The notes under the pieces are model-generated. The model was not told where the DNA came from, searched no databases, and saw nothing but the letters and a program-made list of their open reading frames with translations. Both the position numbers and the translations under genes were made by a program. This document shows positions 17,350-26,070 of a stretch of DNA of 64,000 bases, piece by piece. Each line of letters opens with the position of its first letter. The first letter of the stretch is position 1. The DNA is from Bryobacterales bacterium (GTDB lineage Bacteria; Acidobacteriota; Terriglobia; Bryobacterales; UBA6623): positions 126,998 through 190,997 of the forward strand of contig JAPPMB010000114.1 of the NCBI GenBank assembly GCA_028819255.1. The letters run 5' to 3'.

Positions 17350-18129
17350 ATGCGGATCCTCTTCATCGGCGACATCGTCGGACGGGCCGGCAGAAAGGCA
17401 GTCATGTCCACCTTGGACCGGATGGTCGCCAGGGACGGAATCGATCTGGCGATTGCCAACTGTGAGAACTCGGCCGCCGGCTTCGGCATCACGCCGAAGA
17501 TCGCCTCCCAGCTGCTCCGTGCCGGCATCCAGGTGCTCACCTCCGGCAACCACATCTGGGACAAGAAGGAGATCCTGCCCTATCTGGACACCCAACCCAG
17601 GCTGCTCCGGCCCGCAAACTACCCCGAGGCCCCCGGCTCCGGCCTGTACGTGGGGCTTTCGGACTCTGCCGTGCCGTACGCGATCCTGAATCTCCAGGGG
17701 CGGGTGTACATGCCGCACACGGACTGCCCCTTCCGCTGCGCGGACCAGATGCTCGCCGAGCTCGATCCCGCCGTGAAGGTACGTCTCATTGACTTCCACG
17801 CCGAGGTGACCAGCGAGAAGGTCGCCTTCGGGAACTACGTTGACGGGAGGGTCAGCGCAGTCGTGGGCACCCACACGCACGTGCCCACCGCGGATGAGCG
17901 CGTTCTTCCATCCGGCACGGCGTACATCACCGACGTGGGGATGAGCGGTCCGGCCAGATCCGTGATCGGGATGAGGGTCGACGCATCGACCAGGCGCTTC
18001 CTCACCGCCCTCCCCACGCGGTTCCGGCCGGCCGCGGGGCCTGTCGGCATCAACGCGACCGTGATCGACGTCGACACCGCCAGCGGGAAAGCCCGGTCGA
18101 TTCGCCGTCGCGCCGAGCAGGTCGTGTGA
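17350..18129 (+). CDS. YmdB-family metallophosphoesterase
   Basis: The 259-residue protein matches the YmdB (TIGR00282) family from end to end. It has FIGDIVGRAGRKAV at the N-terminus, NCENSAAGFGIT near 37, TSGNHIWDK near 65, IDFHAEVTSEK near 146 and VGTHTHVPTADERVL near 170, which together supply the dinuclear metal ligands. Characterised members hydrolyse 2',3'-cyclic AMP and affect RNA turnover and biofilm choice. It is followed after about 34 bases by ttcA, with a separate -10-like element in the gap. The start is the first ATG, directly at the homologous N-terminus. Confidence 0.92.
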   Translation: MRILFIGDIVGRAGRKAVMSTLDRMVARDGIDLAIANCENSAAGFGITPKIASQLLRAGIQVLTSGNHIWDKKEILPYLDTQPRLLRPANYPEAPGSGLYVGLSDSAVPYAILNLQGRVYMPHTDCPFRCADQMLAELDPAVKVRLIDFHAEVTSEKVAFGNYVDGRVSAVVGTHTHVPTADERVLPSGTAYITDVGMSGPARSVIGMRVDASTRRFLTALPTRFRPAAGPVGINATVIDVDTASGKARSIRRRAEQVV

Positions 18130-18142
18130 AGGCGCTCGCGCC

Positions 18143-18148
18143 TATAAT
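18143..18148 (+). promoter_or_regulatory. consensus -10 TATAAT before ttcA
   Basis: A perfect TATAAT lies 14 bases before the TTG and 26 bases before the GTG that could start ttcA. The flanks are GC-rich and no good -35 is seen, so recognition may depend on the -10 alone. Confidence 0.45.
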
Positions 18149-18162
18149 CAAGTGGGCTTCGG

Positions 18163-19023
18163 TTGCGGCGAACCGTGAACTATAGAAAGGCATTGCTTCG
18201 CAAGACGGGCAAGGCCATTGCGGACTTCGGCATGATCCGGGAGGGGGACCGGATTGCCGTCGGGGTGTCGGGCGGCAAGGACTCGCTTGCCCTTGTCGAC
18301 GCGCTGCACGCCCTCCTGCGAAGGTCGCCGGTGAAGTTCTCCCTGGAGGCGTTCACGATCGAGCAGGGAAAATTCGTTCGCCCCGTGGAGCCCCTGCGGG
18401 AGATTCTCGCCAGGCGCGGGATATCCTGGACCTGCTATCGGGACGAGCCGTCGTTTCAGCTGCTGACCGATCAGCCGGAGCACGGCTGCGACACCTGCAG
18501 CCGCTACCGGCGGCGCGCCGTCTACGAGGTTGCCTCGAAGCTCGGCTGCAACGTTGTCGCACTTGGGCACACCGCCGACGACCTGTGCGAGGCACTGCTG
18601 CGGAACGCCCTGTTCACCGGACGCCTGAGCGCCCTCCCGCCCGTGACGCTCTCAAGGTCGGGAGACTTCCGGCTCATCAGGCCCCTCGTGTACGTTTCCG
18701 AGGAGGTGACGAGAGGATACGTTGAGAGTGCCGGCCTTCCCGTGACGCCGTGCGTCTGCTCGTACAAGACAGGGACGGTCCGCGAGCATCTGCGCGGATT
18801 CCTGGCCGAGCTCAAGCAGAGGAATCCCCATGTCGCCGAGAATCTCCTCGCGGCGATGGGGAACATTGACGTGGACCGGCTTCTGGACCGGCGTTTCATA
18901 GGGACGGCTCCGGCCCGGCCGCAAGACCCGCATGGCGATACACTAATTGGAGTTTCGCGGATGGTCTCGGCATCAGCGACCGTCGGCCGGGTTCAGGTTG
19001 AGAAGCGCCAGGTCGCAGGATGA
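18163..19023 (+). CDS. ttcA: TtcA-like tRNA 2-thiocytidine biosynthesis protein
   Basis: TtcA adds sulfur to cytidine 32 of some tRNAs using ATP and an iron-sulfur cluster. The 286-residue protein has the PP-loop VGVSGGKDSLALVD near residue 33, the Cys pair CDTCSRYRRRAVYEV near 110, GHTADDLCEALLRN near 131, and the second Cys pair TPCVCSY near 192, the pairs that hold the cluster. The start is uncertain: TTG at the coordinate given or GTG 12 bases later (NYRKALLRKTG); neither has a ribosome-binding site. The last 35 residues are not conserved. Other TtcA/TtuA-group thiolases are similar. Confidence 0.88.
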   Translation: MRRTVNYRKALLRKTGKAIADFGMIREGDRIAVGVSGGKDSLALVDALHALLRRSPVKFSLEAFTIEQGKFVRPVEPLREILARRGISWTCYRDEPSFQLLTDQPEHGCDTCSRYRRRAVYEVASKLGCNVVALGHTADDLCEALLRNALFTGRLSALPPVTLSRSGDFRLIRPLVYVSEEVTRGYVESAGLPVTPCVCSYKTGTVREHLRGFLAELKQRNPHVAENLLAAMGNIDVDRLLDRRFIGTAPARPQDPHGDTLIGVSRMVSASATVGRVQVEKRQVAG

Positions 19024-19140
19024 TCGCGACGGTCGATTCGAGTTGGGGCCAACCGCCAGCGGAAGCACCCTTGACCCGCCTGCGTTAGGACTCGCGTCGA
19101 GATCCTGGATAGCCCCTGTCACGCGCCCCGCTGCAACTCC

Positions 19141-20298
19141 ATGAGTTCCGAGACGGAATCCCCAGCCGATTTGGCCGCCCGCCCTTCCACCGTGCTGGCG
19201 GGTCTGGCTGTCCTGTTTCTTCTTCTGGTTTTTCTGACCGGGGTCCGCGGACTGGGCGACGGATTCAAGCTGCTCGGAGGCGACCTGCTCGACACGTTCT
19301 TCGTCGCCACCGCCAATCCGTTCGTTGCGCTGATGGTCGGCCTCCTCGCCACGACTCTGGTTCAGAGCTCCTCCGTGACGACCTCGATGGTCGTCGGTCT
19401 CGTGGCTGCGCCCGAGAACCCGCTCCCCTTGGCCAATGCTGTTCCGATGATCATGGGCGCCAACATCGGCACGACGGTGACCAACACCGTGGTCGCCATG
19501 GCCCATCTCCGCAGGGCTGACGAGTTCCGCAGGGCATTCTCGGTCGCGACGTGCCATGACTTCTTCAACTACCTCAGCGTTCTGGTCCTGCTTCCCCTCG
19601 AAATGGCGACGGGATTCCTGTCCAGAGGAGCCGCCGCCCTCGCCGGTCGTCTTGACGTGGTCGGCGGCAGTTCGTTCGACAGTCCCCTCTCCAGCCTGCT
19701 CAAGGCAGCGGTGAGTCCGTTGCGGGCGCTTGCCGAAGCCCTCTTCAGTGCATCCCATGGACAAGGGATCGTGGTCGTGCTTGCCAGCGGCGCCCTGATT
19801 CTCGGTGCCCTGGTGCTGATCGTGCGCGTGCTGCACTCGGCGCTCCTTTCCAAGACCGAGCACCTCATCGAGCGTTCCCTTGGCCGCTCCGCGCTCATCG
19901 CCATCGCGGTCGGCTGTCTGGTGACGGCCATGGTGCAGTCGAGCTCGATCACGACTTCCCTGCTGGTCCCTTTGGCAGGAGTGGGCGTCATCACTCTCAG
20001 GCAGGCGTTTCCGGTCACGATCGGCGCCAACATCGGCACGACGCTGACGGCCCTGATGGCCTCCCTTGCGGTTGCCGGCCCCAACGCCCAGGCGGGAATT
20101 GAGATCGCGCTGACCCACCTGGCCTTCAACCTTGCCGGGACGGTCCTGATCTATCCGTGGGCACCCGTGAGGGGCTTCGTGCTCGATCTTGTACGGCGGT
20201 TCGCGGACCTTGCGGCACGGTCCAAGATCCTAGCGATCGCATACTTGCTCGCAATCTTCTACGGACTCCCAGCTCTGGTGGCCGTGCTGTGGAATTGA
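19141..20298 (+). CDS. Na+/phosphate cotransporter (PNaS family)
   Basis: The 385-residue membrane protein carries the duplicated signature of the NptA/NPT2 family: VQSSSVTTSMVVGLV near 75 and VQSSSITTSLLVPLA near 264, each followed by a GANIGTT motif (near 102 and 298). Around eight or more hydrophobic helices are visible. It would import inorganic phosphate with sodium. No PhoU-like C-terminal domain is present. The ATG lacks a clear ribosome-binding site. It starts about 120 bases after ttcA and converges on the next sulfatase gene. Confidence 0.9.
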   Translation: MSSETESPADLAARPSTVLAGLAVLFLLLVFLTGVRGLGDGFKLLGGDLLDTFFVATANPFVALMVGLLATTLVQSSSVTTSMVVGLVAAPENPLPLANAVPMIMGANIGTTVTNTVVAMAHLRRADEFRRAFSVATCHDFFNYLSVLVLLPLEMATGFLSRGAAALAGRLDVVGGSSFDSPLSSLLKAAVSPLRALAEALFSASHGQGIVVVLASGALILGALVLIVRVLHSALLSKTEHLIERSLGRSALIAIAVGCLVTAMVQSSSITTSLLVPLAGVGVITLRQAFPVTIGANIGTTLTALMASLAVAGPNAQAGIEIALTHLAFNLAGTVLIYPWAPVRGFVLDLVRRFADLAARSKILAIAYLLAIFYGLPALVAVLWN

Positions 20299-20324
20299 TC
20301 TGATCGCGGAAGCGGGAGACTCCG

Positions 20325-20390
20325 GTCGCCGAGGTCCCTGGCCTCCTTTCCCTCTCGGGAGGTCTGGACGGGCCGGGCGCTCCCGGCGAC
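20325..20390. terminator. inverted repeat between convergent genes
   Basis: GTCGCCG and CGGCGAC are perfect 7-base arms that enclose a smaller CCTCC/GGAGG hairpin. The structure fills the gap between the convergent phosphate transporter and sulfatase stops and probably ends transcription from one or both sides. There is no T-run. Confidence 0.35.
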
Positions 20391-20426
20391 GGACCGGTGA
20401 AGGTGGGCCCGGACCGGAGCGTGGGA

Positions 20427-22028
20427 TCAGCGGGCCGGTGCGCTGCGCCCGGCCGCCACGAGTGAATCGAGCTGCGCCTTCAGGCCCGCAGCCGTGTTCT
20501 GCTCCTCAAAATATAGATTCCTGGTTTCACCTGGATCGTCGGCGAGGTTGAACAGCTGCGCAGGGGCACCAGGTGCGCCGTCGTCAATCACGAATCCGGC
20601 CAGCTGGGGCCGGGTGTAGTCGTTGCCGCCGGACCCGGAGTGGTCCAGGTACTTCCAGTGTCCGCGCCGAATCGCCAGATCGAGCCGGTTCGTCTGGTGC
20701 AGCGTGAACTCGCGAATCGGCGTGCCGTCGTGAGCGCCCCGCAGCAGAGGGGAGAAATCGAAGCTGTCTTCCGCCGCTCCGTTCGGCAGCGGGAATCCGA
20801 CCAGGGTCGCGATGCTCGCCATGATGTCCGTGAGACAGAATGTCTGGTCGGTGGTCGTGCCCGGCCGGATCCTGCCGGGCCACCGGGCGATCGTCGGCAC
20901 GCGGTGGCCGCCCTCCCACTGGTCCCGCTTCACGCCGCGCCAAGGGCGTGCCCCGTCATGTTCATGGTCCTTCCGCATGTGGTAGGCCGAAGTGACTTCC
21001 GGGCCGTTGTCGCTGGTGAACAGCACGAGGGTGTCCTCTGCCAGGCCCAGCCGGTCCAGAGCGGACATCAGTTCGCCCACGACGTGATCGGCCTCGAACA
21101 GGAAGTCGCCATGCGGGCCGGCACCGCTCCTGCCCTCGAACTCAGGCGCCGCGAACGAGGGCAGATGCACCGCCTGCATCGAGTGAAAGAGAAAGAACGG
21201 CTGCTCCGGAGACCGGGATGCGTGGCTGGCGAGGAACTCCAGACTCTTCTCGAGGAAGACCAGATCGACACGTTCCAAGTCGTAGTCGGGGGCGATCAGC
21301 CCCGGTCTGTTGTCGTTGGCATACGGGTGCTTCGGCAGCGGCCTCCGGTCGAGCGGACCCTCGGGAGGGACGGGAACGTGGTCGCCGTCGATCCACGCAT
21401 AGAGCCAGTCCGTCGTCGGGCAGGCCACTGTTCCGAAGAAAGTGTCGAAGCCCCGGTGCAAGGGACCGTCGGGAATCGGGCGGCCGAAGTCCACCCTCCT
21501 GACTCTCTCGACTCCGGCGGCGACTCGCTCCTCCCGGGTTCCGGACGGAAGCTCGATCTCGTGGACCGGCCGGCCGTCGGCATCGAGGAACGTCATTCCG
21601 AGATGCCACTTTCCGATGAGCGCGGTCGCGTACCCTCTTTCGCGCAGCATCTGTGGCAGCGTGAGGCGGTCGCCCTCGATCAGGCACGGCCCTTCCACGC
21701 CGGTGAACACACCGGCCATCCCGGTGCGGAACGGCATCCTCCCGGTCAGAATGCCGTAGCGGGTAGGGGTGCATACGGTGGACGGACTGTGGGCGTCCGT
21801 GAAGCGCAGCCCCTGATGCGTCAGGCTGTCGAGATGCGGGGTCGGCACCTTCGCTTCGCTGTTGTACGCGCCGATGTCGCCATAACCCAGGTCGTCCGCG
21901 AGGATCAGGAGGATGTTCGGGAGCCGCTCCTGAGGAGGGGACCCACCGCAGCCGACCATGGCGGCCAGCAGGGCCGCCGGAAAGGCGATGCTCCCGAGCA
22001 GGCCCAGCTTCGGGCCCCGCCGGGGCAT
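20427..22028 (-). CDS. sulfatase, putative lipoprotein
   Basis: The 533-residue protein starts with a basic region and hydrophobic stretch ending AAMVGCGGS, a lipobox-like site with Cys27 as the likely lipidated residue. The sulfatase domain shows LILADDLGYGDIG near 41, the formylglycine signature CTPTRYGILTGR with Cys86, IGKWHLGM near 133, and FTSDNGPEVTSAYHMRKD near 337. This is the arylsulfatase A (choline-sulfatase-like) fold, expected on the periplasmic or outer face. The start lies 2 bases after the stop of the Gfo/Idh gene, so the two are one operon. The substrate is unknown. Confidence 0.9.
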   Translation of the reverse strand: MPRRGPKLGLLGSIAFPAALLAAMVGCGGSPPQERLPNILLILADDLGYGDIGAYNSEAKVPTPHLDSLTHQGLRFTDAHSPSTVCTPTRYGILTGRMPFRTGMAGVFTGVEGPCLIEGDRLTLPQMLRERGYATALIGKWHLGMTFLDADGRPVHEIELPSGTREERVAAGVERVRRVDFGRPIPDGPLHRGFDTFFGTVACPTTDWLYAWIDGDHVPVPPEGPLDRRPLPKHPYANDNRPGLIAPDYDLERVDLVFLEKSLEFLASHASRSPEQPFFLFHSMQAVHLPSFAAPEFEGRSGAGPHGDFLFEADHVVGELMSALDRLGLAEDTLVLFTSDNGPEVTSAYHMRKDHEHDGARPWRGVKRDQWEGGHRVPTIARWPGRIRPGTTTDQTFCLTDIMASIATLVGFPLPNGAAEDSFDFSPLLRGAHDGTPIREFTLHQTNRLDLAIRRGHWKYLDHSGSGGNDYTRPQLAGFVIDDGAPGAPAQLFNLADDPGETRNLYFEEQNTAAGLKAQLDSLVAAGRSAPAR

Positions 22029-22030
22029 CG

Positions 22031-23395
22031 TCAGGCCGTCCTCGGCGCGCTGTCGGTCACTTCCTCAAGGTCGGGATCAAAGTAGAGCACCTTGCCCTGG
22101 CGGAGCGCCATCACGCCCATCGTGATCGTCACTTGTGCGCGGTAGGCCGTGTCGGCGTCAAGGTTGGGCCTATCGCGCGTGCGCATGCATTCGAGAAAGT
22201 TCTTCATGTGCGCATCGCGCCCACGGTTCTCGACCTTGATCTGGACGTTCTCCGTTCCGTACCTGCGGACGAATGCGTCCCGGTAGATGGCTTCCGACTC
22301 GACGGTGATGTAGTCGGTCCGTCCCTCGAAGCGGCCATGCTCCACCATCACGATGGTGCCCTCGTGTCCCCGGATGAGGCCGGGGATATGCCGGGAATTC
22401 GCCATCGTCGCACTGAGCACCAGGGAGTGCCCCCGGGCAAAGTCGGCCAGCAGGTTGAAGGTGTCGGGAACTTCGCGGTCACCGGGCGCGTTGAACACGT
22501 ACTTCCCGCCGGTGGCGGTCACCCGGTACGGAAACTGGGGCTGCCCCCAGCAGATGTTGAGGGGCGCGACCACATGGTAGAAGAGATCCGTCGCGATGCC
22601 GCCCGAGTAGTCCCAGTACTTGCGGAAGCGGAAGAACCGGTGTGGGTCCCACTCACGCTTCTGCGCCGGACCCAGCCACATGTCCCAGTCGACATAGTTC
22701 ACGCCCTGGCCGTGCGGTCCCGCGTCGGGCTCGATGACCCATCCGCGGCCTCGCTCCGGGGTCCAGTTCCACTCGCCTCTCAGCGAGTTGCGGTGATATG
22801 ACCCTTGGCTCGAGATAAGCTTTCCGATCATGCCGTCCCGGATGGCCTTGCGCGCCTTCCACCACTGGTCGGCGGAGGTCGTCTGAGACCCGACTTGGAG
22901 CACCGCGCCGGTCTCCCGGACCTTGCGGGCCACCGCCTTCGCCTCCTCGATCGTGTGGGTCATCGGCTTTTCGAGGTAGACGTCCTTCCCGGCTGCGATC
23001 GCCGCAAGGGCCATCGTTCCGTGCCAGTGGTCGGGAGTTGCGATGACGACGGCGTCCACGTCAGGCCGAGCGAGGACCTCACGGTAGTCAAGCGTCGAGA
23101 ACTCGGCCTTGGAGTTCTCCTGGGCCAGCCGGCGCCGCTTCTCGTAGACGTCGCAGACTGCGGTGATCTTGAAGTTCTGGCCGCCTTCGATCATCCCCAG
23201 CATCAGTCGCTGCAGGCTGCCGCCCCGGCCGCCGACCCCGATCTGGGCGACGTTGATCCGGTCGTTCGAGCCGAGAACCCGCCGCTGGGATGCCGCGTCC
23301 TGGGACTTCGCCGGGGCTGCTGCGGCAGTCAGGCTTGCGGCCGTCGCCGTCCCTTTGAGAAAGCTGCGGCGGTTCAGGGGCTTGTGGTCCGGCAT
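22031..23395 (-). CDS. Tat-exported Gfo/Idh/MocA-family oxidoreductase
   Basis: The 454-residue protein has a twin-arginine leader ([20 protein letters not shown]), then a Rossmann fold ([17 protein letters not shown] near 49), the EKP motif in [16 protein letters not shown] near 137, and the C-terminal dimerisation domain with [16 protein letters not shown] near 265. Exported members of this family are abundant in Acidobacteriota and Planctomycetes and are thought to act on sugars, some with glycosidase activity through bound NAD. Coupling with a sulfatase suggests breakdown of a sulfated sugar polymer. The ATG coincides with the family N-terminus. Confidence 0.9.
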   Translation of the reverse strand: MPDHKPLNRRSFLKGTATAASLTAAAAPAKSQDAASQRRVLGSNDRINVAQIGVGGRGGSLQRLMLGMIEGGQNFKITAVCDVYEKRRRLAQENSKAEFSTLDYREVLARPDVDAVVIATPDHWHGTMALAAIAAGKDVYLEKPMTHTIEEAKAVARKVRETGAVLQVGSQTTSADQWWKARKAIRDGMIGKLISSQGSYHRNSLRGEWNWTPERGRGWVIEPDAGPHGQGVNYVDWDMWLGPAQKREWDPHRFFRFRKYWDYSGGIATDLFYHVVAPLNICWGQPQFPYRVTATGGKYVFNAPGDREVPDTFNLLADFARGHSLVLSATMANSRHIPGLIRGHEGTIVMVEHGRFEGRTDYITVESEAIYRDAFVRRYGTENVQIKVENRGRDAHMKNFLECMRTRDRPNLDADTAYRAQVTITMGVMALRQGKVLYFDPDLEEVTDSAPRTA

Positions 23396-23414
23396 CTCGA
23401 TTCCGCTCGATGGG

Positions 23415-23460
23415 ATTGTATCAGAGGGGACTTGTGCTTCGAGAGTGCCTGGTCAGGCAC
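23415..23460 (-). promoter_or_regulatory. promoter with upstream palindrome for the Gfo/Idh-sulfatase operon
   Basis: On the minus strand TGA-TACAAT (extended -10, 23420-23415) lies 19 bases before the ATG. Immediately upstream of where a -35 would sit, GTGCCTG and CAGGCAC form a perfect inverted repeat with a 2-base centre (23445-23460). The layout fits a regulator-binding site at the promoter, although a DNA hairpin of another role is possible. Confidence 0.4.
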
Positions 23461-23502
23461 CTCTTGTCCGTCGTTCCGGAGCGACGCGACTCCCAACGGC
23501 CC

Positions 23503-23518
23503 GCATTGACGCTCCGGC
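23503..23518 (+). repeat. left copy of an imperfect 16-base repeat flanking the low-GC patch
   Basis: GCATTGACGCTCCGGC matches GCGTTGACGCCCCGGC at 26080-26095 at 14 of 16 positions in direct orientation. The pair brackets the region of lower GC. It could be a duplicated target or attachment site, but chance similarity in GC-rich DNA is not excluded. Confidence 0.25.
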
Positions 23519-23687
23519 GGCGAGAGCCCCGGCTGCCAGGATGATCATCGCGGCGTTGGCGCACCTGCTACAAATGACGGCATCGCAATCACAAAGCCGC
23601 CCGAAAACGAGATTGCTGACAGCCAGCGCCGGGCCGTACGAGGCGCTATGCGGCCAGGACCGCTATCAGTGGCGAGGAAGAGTGCAT

Positions 23688-23915
23688 ATGAAGACCAACG
23701 GAAGCGTCGCAACGCTGGATCTTGCCTGGAGACTCTCGTCACGAACCAATCCAAGCCTCGAACCGTGGGACTACTCCGGCTACCAGCCGACGAAGGCGGA
23801 GATGGAAGTGGAATGGGACGCGCCCGAGGGCCTGAAGCTTGAGCAGATCACAAGAGCCGTGTGGAAGCCGGTCGGGGTTCGCTGGGTGGGCAAGCCGAGG
23901 AGCCGCCGGAGGTGA
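23688..23915 (+). CDS. small hypothetical protein (75 residues)
   Basis: The frame starts at an ATG preceded by GAGGAAGAG about 6 bases upstream, a good ribosome-binding site. The product (KTNGSVATLDLAWRLSSRTN... ending GKPRSRRR) is soluble, with acidic middle and basic tail and several Trp residues; no family is recognised. It lies at the left end of the low-GC patch and precedes the nuclease gene by 61 bases. The same frame is open further upstream, so a longer version starting near 23540 is possible, but that start lacks a good ribosome-binding site. Confidence 0.45.
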   Translation: MKTNGSVATLDLAWRLSSRTNPSLEPWDYSGYQPTKAEMEVEWDAPEGLKLEQITRAVWKPVGVRWVGKPRSRRR

Positions 23916-23955
23916 GACCGGTCGCCACGTGCCTAAGAAACGGTTTTCGTCACTA

Positions 23956-23977
23956 TTCGATATAATCCTCTATCGAA
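23956..23977 (+). promoter_or_regulatory. TATAAT embedded in a perfect inverted repeat at the nuclease gene start
   Basis: TTCGATA (23956-23962) and TATCGAA (23971-23977) are perfect 7-base arms with an 8-base centre. A consensus TATAAT (23961-23966) starts inside the left arm, and the right arm ends on the A of the ATG. A protein bound to the dyad would cover both promoter and start codon, as in tight autorepression; an mRNA hairpin is an alternative only if transcription starts upstream. Confidence 0.45.
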
Positions 23978-24816
23978 TGAAGGATATGATCCGGATCGGC
24001 ACTTGGAACACGGAGTGGGCCGAGCCAGGTGCCAAGATACCAAGAGACAAGATCATTAGCGACAAGCTCGCCGCGACCAAGTGCGACATCCTGTGCGTGA
24101 CCGAGGGGTTCGCGGGGATTCTCCCAAATGGAGGACATGTGATCGACGCCGGCGAGGATTGGGGCTGTCCGATCAAGGAAGGGCGCAGGAAAGTGCTGCT
24201 GTGGAGCAAGCAACCCTGGACTCCTCACACCCATGCCTTGGGTTCGGAAGAGTTCCACAAGGGCAGGTTCGTCGCGGGCACCACTGAAACCGCCTCAAGG
24301 GCGCGCCTGACCGTCATTGGCGTCTGCATCCCTTGGTCGGGCTCGCATGTGAATATCTGCCAGAAAAACCTCCTGCCATGGGAGGATCACAAACGGTGGA
24401 TAGCAGGGTTCCGGAAGCTGCGGTGCCGGTTCCCCGAGTCGCGAACCGTTGTCTTGGGAGACTTTAACCAGAGGATTCCGAAGATCAAGAAACTCGTGCC
24501 CCCAATAGTTCACGACGCGCTCTTGCGATCGTTCGAAGACTTCCGGTTCGCGACTAAAGGAGAATTGCCCGGTGACCTGAGCGTGATCGATCACATCGCG
24601 CACACCCCGGACCTGGCCTTGGCCGGGGACAGCATCAAGATCTGGCCCAAGTGTGTAAAGAACGACGACGCCCTGCGGAAGAAATACGAGCTAGAGAAGC
24701 TAGAGCCAGCCATCATGAAAAAATGGGAGAAGGGTTGGAAGAAGACGTGTCCCGGCCCGACAAAGCTATACCTCTCGGACCACTTCGGAGTACGGGGTGA
24801 TTTTGAGTTTCCATAG
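23977..24816 (+). CDS. endonuclease/exonuclease/phosphatase (EEP) fold protein
   Basis: The 279-residue protein has the EEP-superfamily pattern: IRIGTWNTEWAEPGA at the N-terminus (Asn near 10), CDILCVTEGFAG with the metal-binding Glu near 42, VLGDFNQRIP near 164 (the DxN motif), and the catalytic Asp-His pair in LYLSDHFGVRGDF near 266, with SVIDHIAHTPDLAL near 200 as a further conserved segment. Known members cut DNA or RNA or hydrolyse phosphodiesters; which applies here cannot be told. Base composition and codon use (many AAG, ATC, AAA) are less GC-biased than the surrounding genes. A second in-frame ATG lies 9 bases on. Neighbours are the small protein and the SprT-like protein. Confidence 0.8.
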   Translation: MKDMIRIGTWNTEWAEPGAKIPRDKIISDKLAATKCDILCVTEGFAGILPNGGHVIDAGEDWGCPIKEGRRKVLLWSKQPWTPHTHALGSEEFHKGRFVAGTTETASRARLTVIGVCIPWSGSHVNICQKNLLPWEDHKRWIAGFRKLRCRFPESRTVVLGDFNQRIPKIKKLVPPIVHDALLRSFEDFRFATKGELPGDLSVIDHIAHTPDLALAGDSIKIWPKCVKNDDALRKKYELEKLEPAIMKKWEKGWKKTCPGPTKLYLSDHFGVRGDFEFP

Positions 24817-25215
24817 AAGGCAGATTGGAAGAGTCGCATTAGGTCCGATTTGGATTCGTTTGGAGATATGCAATTGGCTTGGTGACTTGGCGATAATCAG
24901 CTGCAATTCGCTGGAACGGCCGCACCAACGTGGAAGCAACGGCCGCTTTCTCATTGTGACAATGATCATCGGCGTTGTCTGCAGAGAGGCGTTCCGTCCC
25001 CGGGCGAGATCCGCCCTCCGCTTGCCGCGCTTGCGATGGATTCCGTCAGAGCAGGTCATACCCTTGGGAATGCCCATGTCGAAGCCCGCCGGTGTGCCTG
25101 ACGCTGCCAGCGCATGCGTGCTGGGCTTCCCGGCTTGCGGCCGGTGTGCCTCGCCCACTCCCTACCTCGCGGAACCGCCACGCCCCGATGTGGCAAATTG
25201 ATAGTGGGAACAGGA
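24817..25215 (+). other. 399-base gap without a recognisable gene inside the low-GC patch
   Basis: This stretch separates the EEP gene from the SprT-like gene. The first half is AT-richer than the chromosome around it, the second half is GC-rich. An open frame runs through it from 24797, but its product resembles no family and has no ribosome-binding site. It may be a decayed gene or the regulatory region of the next gene. Confidence 0.5.
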
Positions 25216-26070
25216 ATGGGCAAGTCGGCGGAGTTTGCAGTCTACGACCCCGTGGAAGTCAACCTCGGCGGCGCCAGGGACCACCTCGGCCACATCGCAC
25301 GCAAGGAAGCCAAGAAAGCAGTCGTCGTGACGGCGGATGACGACAATCTGTATGTCCCGTGGCGATTTCTGTCGCTCGACAGGCAGGGCCGGCGGAAGCG
25401 TGTGACGGCGGCTATCGACGAGGAGAAGGCGCAGTTTCGCCCCGATGACAAGGTAAAGTTTCGGCACGGCTCGGGCACACTCCACGGTGTGATTGCGCGC
25501 TTCGGTCCGAAGAGAGCAGTTGTCGCAGCCGAGGGCGAGAAGACCTACTTGGTGCCTTACAGACAGCTCACACATGTGGGATGGAAGGGCTTCAGACGGG
25601 ACGCCAGGCATCTGCAGAGTGTGACCAGGCAGACAGAACGTCTCATTTCGCTGCATGGTCTCAAGCGCTGGAGCTTCCAGTTCGACGATGCGCTGAAGCG
25701 CGCCGGATCCTGCTCGTTTGCCACGAAGGTGATCACACTGTCTCGGCTGTACTGCCTCAAGGCGTCGGATGCGGATGTCCGAGACACCATCCTCCACGAG
25801 ATCGCCCACGCACTGGCGGGTCCGGGCCACCATCACGACAAGGTGTGGAGGGAGAAGGCCCGCGCGATCGGCTGCACTGCGGAAAGGTGCCACTACGTAG
25901 ACTTCGCTCCATCGCGCTACATCAAGTTCTGCAAGGTGTGCGGGTGGTACAGGAAGGCAAACTTCAGACGACGAAACACCGTGTGTAAGCGGTGCAGGCG
26001 ACGCCCGCGGTACAAGAACTTCACGAAGGAGGCGTGGGAACGCATGGCGTTCGGACCACCGTTTGTCTAG
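25216..26070 (+). CDS. SprT-like zinc metalloprotease with two N-terminal KOW-like repeats
   Basis: The 284-residue protein has three parts. Two tandem repeats of about 40 residues (14-52 and 80-119) share the pattern HG-IAR...K-AVV...YVP[WY]R-L, resembling KOW or small beta-barrel nucleic-acid-binding modules. Next is a SprT-like domain with the active site HEIAHALAG at 194-202 and a third His in HHHDKVW near 206. The C-terminal zinc ribbon has Cys 239, 242, 257 and 260. SprT/Spartan proteins cleave proteins crosslinked to DNA or act near transcription. The tail is very basic (CRRRPRYKNF), fitting nucleic-acid binding. GGGAA lies about 8 bases before the ATG. The role is inferred from domains only. 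Confidence 0.82.
   Translation: MGKSAEFAVYDPVEVNLGGARDHLGHIARKEAKKAVVVTADDDNLYVPWRFLSLDRQGRRKRVTAAIDEEKAQFRPDDKVKFRHGSGTLHGVIARFGPKRAVVAAEGEKTYLVPYRQLTHVGWKGFRRDARHLQSVTRQTERLISLHGLKRWSFQFDDALKRAGSCSFATKVITLSRLYCLKASDADVRDTILHEIAHALAGPGHHHDKVWREKARAIGCTAERCHYVDFAPSRYIKFCKVCGWYRKANFRRRNTVCKRCRRRPRYKNFTKEAWERMAFGPPFV

Noticed and set aside
24797..25201. 134-residue rightward frame in the gap of the low-GC patch
   Set aside because: There is no ribosome-binding site and no family resemblance, and it changes composition midway. It may be a decayed remnant but cannot be called a gene.
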